Shown: positions 52,786 through 60,029 of the stretch, one piece after another
How positions within the stretch are numbered: position 1 is the stretch's first letter
How the letters are laid out: each line of letters starts with the position of its first letter
Translations under genes and position numbers: made by a program
The notes under the pieces: model-generated
What the model was told of the DNA's origin: nothing
Seen by the model: the letters and a program-made list of their open reading frames with translations, nothing else
Databases searched by the model: none
Source: Xylanibacter ruminicola
GTDB lineage: Bacteria > Bacteroidota > Bacteroidia > Bacteroidales > Bacteroidaceae
NCBI RefSeq assembly: GCF_900107775.1
Contig: NZ_FNRF01000001.1
Location: 930,001-994,000 of the forward strand
Direction of reading: 5' to 3'
Length of the DNA: 64,000 bases

Positions 52786-54321
52786 ATGAGGAACTTATCA
52801 ATTTACCTTTTTACGTTTGCTGCAGTCCTGCTGATGGGTTGCAAGCAAAACGAGTCTAAATATATAATAGGTGTTTCACAATGTTCTGAGGATATATGGC
52901 GTGATTGGCAGAACGCCGAGATGAGAATGGAGGCCAACTTTCATGAGGGTGTAGAACTGCGCTTTACCGCTGCTCACGACGATTCTGAACTTCAGAGCAG
53001 TCAGATAGATAGTCTGGTAGAGAGTGGTATCAATCTGCTGATTGTGGCTCCCAACCAGCTCTCGTCGGTGTCGCCTGCTATCGACCGTGCCTACGATAAG
53101 GGCATTCCCGTTATCGTGTTCGAACGTAAAACCGACTCGCGTAAATACTCTGCCTTTGTGAGTGCTGATAACTATGAGATGGGACATCTGATGGGTGAAT
53201 ACATCGCTACCCAACTTGGTGGTAAGGGGCAGATAATGGAAGTGAAAGGACTGAAAGGTTCATCGCCTGCCGAGGAGCGTTATAATGGCTTCCATGTGGC
53301 TTTGGCTGCCTATCCTGATATTAAGGTGGTGGCCGAAATACAAGGCGACTGGACTGAGCCTACGGCTTATCAGGCCGTTAAGAACTGGAAGGGCGATATG
53401 AACAGTATCGATCTGGTTTTCGGACATAACGATCGTTCTGCTATTGGGGCCCGTAAGGCCTTCGAAGAACGAGGCGCCAAACTGCCCATGTTCTGTGGTA
53501 TCGATGCCTTGCCAGGACCTGATGGTGGTATCCAACAGGTGCGCGATTCGCTCCTCGATGCCTCGTATATCTATCCTACACGTGGCGACCAACTGCTACA
53601 ACTGGCCCTCGACATCCTCGATGGCAAAGAATATCCAAGAGAAACCTTGCTTACCTCGGCTTTGGTAACCCGCGATAACGCTACGGTACTGTTACTTGAA
53701 AGCGATGAGGTGGTGCGCCAGGCGCATAATCTGAGTAAGCTTCAGAAAAAGGCCGCAAGCTATCTTGAACAACTGTCAACACAGCGCACCATCTCGTTGC
53801 TGGCACTCGTGTTGTTGGCATTGCTGGTACTTATATTAGTACTCTTTATTCTCTATCATCGTTCCAGAGTGTCGGCCCAGCGCGAGCGTATTGTCAATAA
53901 CCTGTGGAACATGAAGGCACCAGCTGAGCCGGTACGGCCTGCCGATCAACAGTCTACGGCTGCACAGCCCGTCGTACAACCCGTAGATGAGGCTGCTGAA
54001 TCGGCCAAGGAGCCGCTATTCATCGTGCGCTTCAAGGATGTGGTCGAGGCCCGTCTCTCCGATAGTGATCTGAGTGTTGATGATTTGGCTGCTGCTATGA
54101 ACCTGAGTCGTGTACAGCTGTACCGTAAAGTTAAGGCCATCTCTGGTTCGTCGCCTGTCGAGCTGTTGCGTTCTGCCCGACTGAATCGCGGCTATCAGTT
54201 ACTGGTCAAAGGCGATAAGACCATCGCCGAGGTAGCCTACGAGGTTGGTTTCACCGCCCCCAGCTACTTTACCAAGTGTTTCAAGGATGAATTTGGAATC
54301 AGTCCTTCCGATCTGTCCTAA
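52786..54321 (+). CDS. One-component transmembrane regulator: periplasmic sugar-binding domain, membrane helix, AraC DNA-binding domain
   Basis: The ATG at 52786 gives MRNLSIYLFTFAAVLLMGC, a signal with a possible lipobox (Cys19); an in-frame ATG at 52729 lies upstream of the -7 box. The 511-residue product has a type I periplasmic-binding domain (about 25-300; YIIGVSQCSEDIW, NLLIVAPNQLSSV, IMEVKGLKGSSPAEERYNGF, DLVFGHNDRSAIGARK), a short helix, one membrane span (about 335-356), a Pro/Gln-rich linker, and an AraC-type helix-turn-helix (about 412-511; LSVDDLAAAMNLSRVQLYRKVKAISG, IAEVAYEVGFTAPSYFTKCFKDEFGISP). No kinase or receiver is present. By position it replaces the hybrid two-component regulator of the B. 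thetaiotaomicron fructan locus. It should sense fructose and activate the locus. Confidence 0.92.
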   Translation: MRNLSIYLFTFAAVLLMGCKQNESKYIIGVSQCSEDIWRDWQNAEMRMEANFHEGVELRFTAAHDDSELQSSQIDSLVESGINLLIVAPNQLSSVSPAIDRAYDKGIPVIVFERKTDSRKYSAFVSADNYEMGHLMGEYIATQLGGKGQIMEVKGLKGSSPAEERYNGFHVALAAYPDIKVVAEIQGDWTEPTAYQAVKNWKGDMNSIDLVFGHNDRSAIGARKAFEERGAKLPMFCGIDALPGPDGGIQQVRDSLLDASYIYPTRGDQLLQLALDILDGKEYPRETLLTSALVTRDNATVLLLESDEVVRQAHNLSKLQKKAASYLEQLSTQRTISLLALVLLALLVLILVLFILYHRSRVSAQRERIVNNLWNMKAPAEPVRPADQQSTAAQPVVQPVDEAAESAKEPLFIVRFKDVVEARLSDSDLSVDDLAAAMNLSRVQLYRKVKAISGSSPVELLRSARLNRGYQLLVKGDKTIAEVAYEVGFTAPSYFTKCFKDEFGISPSDLS

Positions 54322-54369
54322 CTCAGCATGTTTTTCCCATAAAAACTTGTCACTGTCATTTTAAATTTG

Positions 54370-54377
54370 TACTTTTG
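54370..54377 (+). promoter_or_regulatory. -7 promoter element for upp
   Basis: TACTTTTG matches TAnnTTTG, 18 bases before the ATG at 54396. Confidence 0.65.
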
Positions 54378-54395
54378 CCGCAAAAATGTAAGTAT

Positions 54396-55055
54396 ATGAT
54401 TGAAGTAGTAGATTTTAGCAAAACCAATTCGGTTATCAATTTGTACATGTCGGAACTGAGAGACAAGAACTATCAGAAGAACCGTCTGTTGTTCCGTCAT
54501 AATATCAAGCGTGTGGGCGAGATGATGGCCTACGAGTTGTCGAAAACCTTGGAGTATCGTCCTAAGACGATTACAACACCATTGGGCACCATCGATATCC
54601 AGCTGCCAAAGGAAGACCTGCTGATTGCCACTGTGCTGCGTGCCGGTCTGCCTTTCCACGAGGGCTTTATCAATGTGTTCGACCATGCCGATAACGCCTT
54701 TGTATCGGCCTATCGTATGTACACCAACCGTGAACATACCGAGGTGGGCGTGCATACCGAGTATCTGGCTGCACCAAGTGCTAAAGGCAAAACGCTGGTA
54801 ATTGTTGATCCTATGCTGGCTACGGGTGGCTCGATGGCTGCCAGTATCGAGGCGTTAGTGAAGACGGGCAAGCCTAAGAAGATTCATGTGGCTTGTGTGA
54901 TTGCTGTTCCCGAGGGACTTGAGGTTGTGAAAAGTGCGCTTCCCGATGGCTCTACTATCTGGTGTGCTGCTATCGACCCAGGTATGAACGAACATAAGTA
55001 TATCGTTCCTGGCTTCGGTGACTGTGGCGACCTCTGCTACGGAGAGAAGTTATAA
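54396..55055 (+). CDS. upp: Uracil phosphoribosyltransferase
   Basis: The start at 54396 (MIEVVDFSKTNSVINLYMSELRD) lies after the -7 box. The 219-residue product has the PRPP-binding motif VIVDPMLATGGSMAASIEAL and the C-terminal uracil loop IDPGMNEHKYIVPGFGDCGD. It salvages uracil to UMP in the cytosol. It is monocistronic, ending at a strong terminator. Confidence 0.96.
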   Translation: MIEVVDFSKTNSVINLYMSELRDKNYQKNRLLFRHNIKRVGEMMAYELSKTLEYRPKTITTPLGTIDIQLPKEDLLIATVLRAGLPFHEGFINVFDHADNAFVSAYRMYTNREHTEVGVHTEYLAAPSAKGKTLVIVDPMLATGGSMAASIEALVKTGKPKKIHVACVIAVPEGLEVVKSALPDGSTIWCAAIDPGMNEHKYIVPGFGDCGDLCYGEKL

Positions 55056-55061
55056 AAAGAA

Positions 55062-55087
55062 AAATCCCGCTCAACCGAGCGGGATTT
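55062..55087. terminator. Bidirectional terminator between upp and the SLC13 gene
   Basis: AAATCCCGCTC pairs perfectly with GAGCGGGATTT across AACC, with T-rich sequence on the plus side and A-rich on the other. Confidence 0.9.
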
Positions 55088-55098
55088 CTTTTTTCTAT

Positions 55099-56604
55099 TT
55101 AGATGAGGTGAAGTGTTCCCATCAGGTAAACCAGACCGAAGCCTAATACCATTGAAATGATACCCATTACGATACCCATTTTGGCCATGTCGTTCTGTTT
55201 TACATAGCCAGTAGCAAATGCCAGTGCATTTGGTGGGGTAGAGATAGGCAGAATCATAGCACTCGATGCTGCGATGGCCACACCGATCAGTACGGTTGGG
55301 GTACCACCGATAGGAGCCAGCTTGTCGCCCATAGCGCCACAAACAATGGCAAGGATAGGCATGAGCAGTGCTGCAGTAGCCGAGTTGGAGATGAAGTTGC
55401 TGAGCAGGTAGCAGATAGCGCCTCCCATCAGCAGAATGAGCAGTGGTGAGAACTCGCCGAAGGGGATGCTCTCAACAGCGTTAGCAGCCAGACCTGATGC
55501 ATTCAAGCCATAACCCAGGGCGAAACCACCGGCAACCATCCAGATAACACTCCAGTTAATCTGCTCCAGGTCGCGCTTGGTAATCACACCTGTCAGGGCG
55601 AATACCATGAATGGAATCATAGCTACTGTATATGAGTTGATACCGGTAACACGGTCGAGCAACCAGAGAGCTACGGTTACAAAGAAGGTAACGATAACTA
55701 CGGTAGAGTGGAAGCCCTTCTTCATGCCACCCTCGATGTTCAGCTCAATGGTTTTCTGTGTGAATGGGAATGCCTTGAGCAGAATGCGCCAGCTGATGAA
55801 CAGCAGCAGAATAACGAGTGGGAACATGAACATCATCCACTGACCGAAACCGAGACCGAGGTTCAATCCCTCTGGGTCGTTCAGATACTTCAGAGCGATG
55901 GTGTTTGGAGGTGTACCGATAGGGGTACCCATACCACCTAAGTTGGCAGCTACAGGAATACTCATAGCCAAGGCTACACGACCCTTACCCTCGGGAGGCA
56001 ACTGGTGGAACACAGGGGTGAGGAATGTCAGCATCATGGCAGCAGTAGCTGTGTTAGATACGAACATCGAGAACAAACCGGTGATGAGCAGGAAACCCAA
56101 CAGTACCATCTCACTGCGTGTGCCGAAAGGCTTCAGCAGCACCTTGGCCAACTGGGCATCGAGACCGGTCTTGGTAGCGGCAATAGCCAGTACGAATCCA
56201 CCGATAAACAGCATAATCACTGGGTCGGCGAAGGTGGCCATCACACCTTTGTAACTAAGTAACTTACCTACTTCTTCTTCGTTCACCATCGGCAATATTC
56301 CGCTATCCGTACAGAATAACAACATGAGCACTATGATGGCTACTGATGTGGCCCACGAGCTTACAATTTCGAAAACCCACATGAGCGTAGCAAACGCAAA
56401 GATAGCGATGATGCGCTGCTGAATGACGGTAAGGTTCTGGATGCCATACCATTCGGCAGGCATATTCCAAAGTAACAGAGTAATGAGAGCTACAAGTGCA
56501 ATCTTAATAGCTCGTTTGGTACCATCGGCAGGATAGTACTTACGATTGTGACGCATTTTGTGATACGCCTCAACAAGATGAAATCCTTCGTAAATGTGAA
56601 ACAT
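55099..56604 (-). CDS. SLC13/DASS family sodium:dicarboxylate-type symporter
   Basis: The gene encodes 501 residues with about 11-12 membrane segments. The two substrate/sodium motifs SNTATAAMM (in LFSMFVSNTATAAMMLTF) and SNSATAALLM (in FISNSATAALLMPI) are clear, and NLGGMGTPIGTPPNTIAL and STPPNALAFATG are the paired loops. Members move succinate, citrate, malate or sulfate with sodium. For a succinate-producing Prevotella a dicarboxylate role is plausible but not shown. Single gene with its own -7 box. Confidence 0.9.
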   Translation of the reverse strand: MFHIYEGFHLVEAYHKMRHNRKYYPADGTKRAIKIALVALITLLLWNMPAEWYGIQNLTVIQQRIIAIFAFATLMWVFEIVSSWATSVAIIVLMLLFCTDSGILPMVNEEEVGKLLSYKGVMATFADPVIMLFIGGFVLAIAATKTGLDAQLAKVLLKPFGTRSEMVLLGFLLITGLFSMFVSNTATAAMMLTFLTPVFHQLPPEGKGRVALAMSIPVAANLGGMGTPIGTPPNTIALKYLNDPEGLNLGLGFGQWMMFMFPLVILLLFISWRILLKAFPFTQKTIELNIEGGMKKGFHSTVVIVTFFVTVALWLLDRVTGINSYTVAMIPFMVFALTGVITKRDLEQINWSVIWMVAGGFALGYGLNASGLAANAVESIPFGEFSPLLILLMGGAICYLLSNFISNSATAALLMPILAIVCGAMGDKLAPIGGTPTVLIGVAIAASSAMILPISTPPNALAFATGYVKQNDMAKMGIVMGIISMVLGFGLVYLMGTLHLI

Positions 56605-56652
56605 ATGTTATAAGTTATAATTTAATATTTGGTTTTAAGTAAAAATCGAGCG

Positions 56653-56660
56653 CAAAGATA
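56653..56660 (-). promoter_or_regulatory. -7 promoter element for the SLC13 gene
   Basis: The minus strand reads TATCTTTG, matching TAnnTTTG, 49 bp before the start. Confidence 0.6.
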
Positions 56661-56729
56661 ATCATTTATTGAGAAATTAGTTTTATAGTTGAGAGAAAAA
56701 ACGATAAATGAGTGTATTTTTACACAAAA

Positions 56730-56762
56730 ATCATCCCCACGACGATTTGCCATGGGGATGAT
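56730..56762 (-). terminator. Terminator of korA-korB
   Basis: ATCATCCCC pairs with GGGGATGAT, and on the minus strand TTTTTGTG follows. It lies 40 bp after the korB stop. Confidence 0.85.
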
Positions 56763-56801
56763 TGATATGTGGAGTTTACAAACTCGCGGGTAATTTAGAG
56801 G

Positions 56802-57806
56802 TTATTTAACCTCCCAGATGTCGTTGGTCTCGAGCAACTCCTCAAAGTTATGATACTTCTTTTGGGCAGCTACCTCAGCCAGCTGTGCATGAACGGCATC
56901 GTTGTAGGTTGGAGCCTCTACATCGCGGATTACACCGAGAGCGATGGGGAATCCATCCTCAGGTGTCATCATGGCCAGCTTCAGCTGTAGGGTGTTATCC
57001 TCGCAGTGAGCGTCGTGTACCAGTACATCGTCGATGGTGTAGCCATCCTTGCCAATCTCAACTACTTTCAGTCCGAAGCCCTGCTGTACCAGTCCGAACT
57101 CGTTGTTCTCGCCGAATACCAGTTTCTCACCGTGCTTTACATAGATGGCGTTCTTCTTACGCCCCTCGTTGTTGTAAACCACATCGTGGCAGTGGTCGTT
57201 GAAGATCACGCAGTTCTGCAGAACCTCTGTTACACTGGCACCCTTGTGTTCGTAAGCAGCCTTCAGTACCTCAACAGTACCCTTGGCATCGGTAGCCACG
57301 CAACGGGCAAAGAAGTGACCGCGGGCACCGAAGCAAAGCTCGGCAGGACGGAAGGGATCCTCTACGGTACCGTAAGGACTCGACTTAGATACGAAGCCAC
57401 GGGGTGAGGTGGGTGAGTACTGACCCTTAGTCAGACCGTAGATACGGTTATTGAGCAGAATCATGTTCAGGTCGATGTTACGACGGTTGGCATGAATAAA
57501 GTGGTTACCACCGATAGCCAGTCCGTCACCATCACCTGATACCTGCCATACGGTCAGGTTGGGGTTAGCAACCTTGGCACCGGTAGCGATGGCAGCGGCA
57601 CGACCGTGGATGGTGTTCATGCCGTAGGTTGCCATGTAGTGAGGCAGACGGCTCGAACAACCGATGCCAGAGATGACTGCTACGTTCTCGGGAGCTACGC
57701 CAATCTCGGCCATAGCCTTATGGAGTGAGGCCAGGAAGAAGTGGTCACCGCAACCAGGGCACCAACGAGGCTGGCCTTTCTTAAAATCTTGTGCTGTATA
57801 ACTCAT
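56802..57806 (-). CDS. korB: 2-oxoacid:ferredoxin oxidoreductase, beta subunit
   Basis: The gene encodes 334 residues. PRWCPGCGDHFFLASLHKAM and the thiamine-pyrophosphate motif GDGDGLAIGGNHFIHANRRNIDLNMILLNNRIYG are the hallmarks of the beta subunit. With KorA it decarboxylates 2-oxoglutarate (or a related 2-oxoacid) to the CoA thioester and reduces ferredoxin; in anaerobic Bacteroidetes it may run as a carboxylase. It lies 49 bases after korA. No separate ferredoxin-type subunit gene is present. Confidence 0.94.
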   Translation of the reverse strand: MSYTAQDFKKGQPRWCPGCGDHFFLASLHKAMAEIGVAPENVAVISGIGCSSRLPHYMATYGMNTIHGRAAAIATGAKVANPNLTVWQVSGDGDGLAIGGNHFIHANRRNIDLNMILLNNRIYGLTKGQYSPTSPRGFVSKSSPYGTVEDPFRPAELCFGARGHFFARCVATDAKGTVEVLKAAYEHKGASVTEVLQNCVIFNDHCHDVVYNNEGRKKNAIYVKHGEKLVFGENNEFGLVQQGFGLKVVEIGKDGYTIDDVLVHDAHCEDNTLQLKLAMMTPEDGFPIALGVIRDVEAPTYNDAVHAQLAEVAAQKKYHNFEELLETNDIWEVK

Positions 57807-57855
57807 AATAGTTTACTTCTTTTAGTCGCTACGCTTTGTAAAAGCGCTAAAGCGG

Positions 57856-59697
57856 TTACTTTAAAATTTCCTCGAATGCGTTCACTAACTCTTCTACTAC
57901 GAAAGGCTGACCCTTAACCTGATTGAACTGGTAAGGTACGAAGCCGTCAACCTTCATGCGGAGGTAAGCGGCCAGCTGACCCATGTTCTGCTCGGCTACT
58001 ACCACCTTCTTGTATTTAGTAAGAACGGCAGTAGTGTTCTTTGGCAGTGGGTTCAGATACTTGAACTGAGCCTGAGCTACCTTGTGGCCCTTAGCCTTCA
58101 GCTCATCCATAGCTGAGTGCAGGTGACCATAGGTAGAACCGAAGCCAACAATCAGCAGGTCGGCATCGGCGTCGCCGTCAACTTCAAGGTCGGGCACCTG
58201 GATATTGTCAATCTTCTGCTGGCGCAGACGAGTCATCAGATCGTGGTTCTCAGGGTTGGTAGAGATAGCACCTGTGTTAGAGTCCTTCTCCAGTCCACCC
58301 AGGATATGAGCAAAGCCCTCGCGACCAGGAACAGCCCAGTAGCGGGTTCCGTTCTCGGCACGCATGTATGGTGTCCACTTACCCTTCAGCTCCTCAGGAA
58401 CATAAGGAGGATTGATGGCATCGAGCTTAGCCATCTCGGGCAGCTTAAAGGCACCAGAACCATTAGCGATATAAGCATCGGTAAGCAGTACTACAGGTGT
58501 CATATGCTCCAAAGCCATCTTGGCTGCCTGGTAAGCAGCGTCGAAACAGTCGGCAGGACTGGTAGCAGCCATTACAGGCATGGGGCTTTCACCGTTACGT
58601 CCGAACAGAGCCTGCAGCAGGTCGGTCTGCTCACTCTTGGTTGGCAGACCAGTAGCAGGACCACCACGCTGTACGTCGAGTACTACGAGTGGCAACTCCA
58701 TAATCACAGCCAGGTTCATGGCCTCGCTCTTCAAGCAAACACCAGGACCAGAGGTTGAGGTAACACCAAGTGCACCGGCGAACGAAGCACCGAGAGCCGA
58801 GGCACAGCCCGAAATCTCATCCTCGCACTGTACGGTGATGACACCGCACGACTTGTGCTTACTGAGCTCGTGCAGCACGTCGGTTGCAGGAGTGATAGGA
58901 TAAGAACCTAAGTAAAGGCGCAGACCAGCCTTCTCGGCAGCAGCGATGAAGCCGTAAGCGGTAGCCTTGTTACCGGTGATATCCATATAGCGTCCAGGAG
59001 TCTTCTCCTTGGTTTCTACGCGATAAACATTGATAGCGCTTGAGTGTGTGTTGTGACCGTAGTCCCAACCAGCCTGAATCACCTTGATGTTAGCCTCGGC
59101 GATAGCAGGCTTCTTGGCAAACTTTTCACGCAGGAAGTTAGCTACGAGGTTCAGGTCGCGATCGAAGAGCCAGCAAACCAATCCGAGCGCGAACATGTTT
59201 CTACATTTCAGCATAGCCTTGTTGTCCATACCGCTGTCGGCTAGACAATCCTTAACCATGGTAGTGAGAGGGCACTGGATCACACGGTCGGGGTCGATGC
59301 CCATCTCGCCAAGGTAATCCTCGGTAGCAAACTGGGCCTTCTCCAGATCCTTAGGACCGAATGAGTCTGTGTCGATGATAATCGTTGCACCGGGCTTGGC
59401 GTAACGATACTGAGTCTTCAGCGCGGCTGCATTCATGGCTACGAGCACGTCGCACTTGTCACCAGGGGTGTAAACTTTACCAGCACCGATGTGTACCTGG
59501 AAACCTGATACACCAGTGAGCGAACCTTGCGGGGCGCGGATGTCGGCTGGATAGTCGGGGAATGTTGAAATGCCGTTACCAACGGTGGCACTGACCGTAG
59601 AGAAGATGTTTCCAGCAAGCTGCATGCCGTCGCCGGAGTCACCAGAGAAGCGTACGACCACTTGGTCAAGCTCCTTCACTTCCAATGTTTCTGCCAT
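57856..59697 (-). CDS. korA: 2-oxoacid:ferredoxin oxidoreductase, fused gamma-alpha subunit
   Basis: The start at 59697 (MAETLEVKELDQVVVRFSGDSGDGMQ) follows the -7 box at 59739-59746; a longer frame begins upstream of it. The 613-residue product has the gamma domain first (FSGDSGDGMQLAGNIFSTVSATVGNG, about residues 10-190), then the alpha pyrimidine-binding domain (YLGSYPITPATDVLHELS, TSTSGPGVCLKSEAMNLAVIMELPLVVLDVQRGGPATGLPT). Partner of korB in the same operon. It is oxygen-sensitive in known members, in line with an anaerobe. Confidence 0.94.
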   Translation of the reverse strand: MAETLEVKELDQVVVRFSGDSGDGMQLAGNIFSTVSATVGNGISTFPDYPADIRAPQGSLTGVSGFQVHIGAGKVYTPGDKCDVLVAMNAAALKTQYRYAKPGATIIIDTDSFGPKDLEKAQFATEDYLGEMGIDPDRVIQCPLTTMVKDCLADSGMDNKAMLKCRNMFALGLVCWLFDRDLNLVANFLREKFAKKPAIAEANIKVIQAGWDYGHNTHSSAINVYRVETKEKTPGRYMDITGNKATAYGFIAAAEKAGLRLYLGSYPITPATDVLHELSKHKSCGVITVQCEDEISGCASALGASFAGALGVTSTSGPGVCLKSEAMNLAVIMELPLVVLDVQRGGPATGLPTKSEQTDLLQALFGRNGESPMPVMAATSPADCFDAAYQAAKMALEHMTPVVLLTDAYIANGSGAFKLPEMAKLDAINPPYVPEELKGKWTPYMRAENGTRYWAVPGREGFAHILGGLEKDSNTGAISTNPENHDLMTRLRQQKIDNIQVPDLEVDGDADADLLIVGFGSTYGHLHSAMDELKAKGHKVAQAQFKYLNPLPKNTTAVLTKYKKVVVAEQNMGQLAAYLRMKVDGFVPYQFNQVKGQPFVVEELVNAFEEILK

Positions 59698-59738
59698 AAT
59701 ATTCAGTTTTGTTTCTAACGTTTCTAACTTACGGGGTG

Positions 59739-59746
59739 CAAATTTA
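59739..59746 (-). promoter_or_regulatory. -7 promoter element for korA-korB
   Basis: The minus strand reads TAAATTTG, matching TAnnTTTG, 42 bp before korA. Confidence 0.65.
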
Positions 59747-59826
59747 TTCAATTTTAGCGGAATATCCAAGGGAAAACGCAAAAAAATGCATTTCTGGACG
59801 AAAATTTATACATAAAGCCATAAAAA

Positions 59827-59852
59827 AGGTGGCCGTTTTACACAGTCACCTC
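59827..59852 (-). terminator. Terminator of tRNA-Pro
   Basis: AGGTG pairs with CACCT, followed by TTTTTTA on the minus strand, 13 bases after the tRNA. The stem is short. Confidence 0.55.
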
Positions 59853-59864
59853 TCTTGCTCTAGG

Positions 59865-59937
59865 TCGGGATGAGGCGACTCGAACGCCCGACCCCTACGT
59901 CCCGAACGTAGTGCGCTACCAACTGCGCTACATCCCG
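59865..59937 (-). tRNA. tRNA-Pro (anticodon CGG)
   Basis: On the minus strand acceptor CGGGATG pairs with CATCCCG, the D arm holds AGTTGGTA, and the anticodon stem CTACG/CGTAG encloses TTCGGGA with anticodon CGG. T loop TTCGAGT. No CCA is encoded. It stands alone between korA and an uncharacterised gene. Confidence 0.94.
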
Positions 59938-59967
59938 ATTTTGCGGGTGATTCCGAAGAATCGCCTG

Positions 59968-59975
59968 CAAAGGTA
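59968..59975 (-). promoter_or_regulatory. -7 promoter element for tRNA-Pro
   Basis: The minus strand reads TACCTTTG, matching TAnnTTTG, 30 bp before the tRNA. Confidence 0.65.
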
Positions 59976-60003
59976 CATCTATTTTTTGAAATACGTGCAC
60001 GAA

Positions 60004-60029
60004 AAGGGATAATTTTTACTAAATCCCTT
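60004..60029 (-). terminator. Weak terminator after the 684-residue gene
   Basis: AAGGGAT and ATCCCTT form a seven-base stem that overlaps the stop codon, with TTTTC following on the minus strand. Confidence 0.45.
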
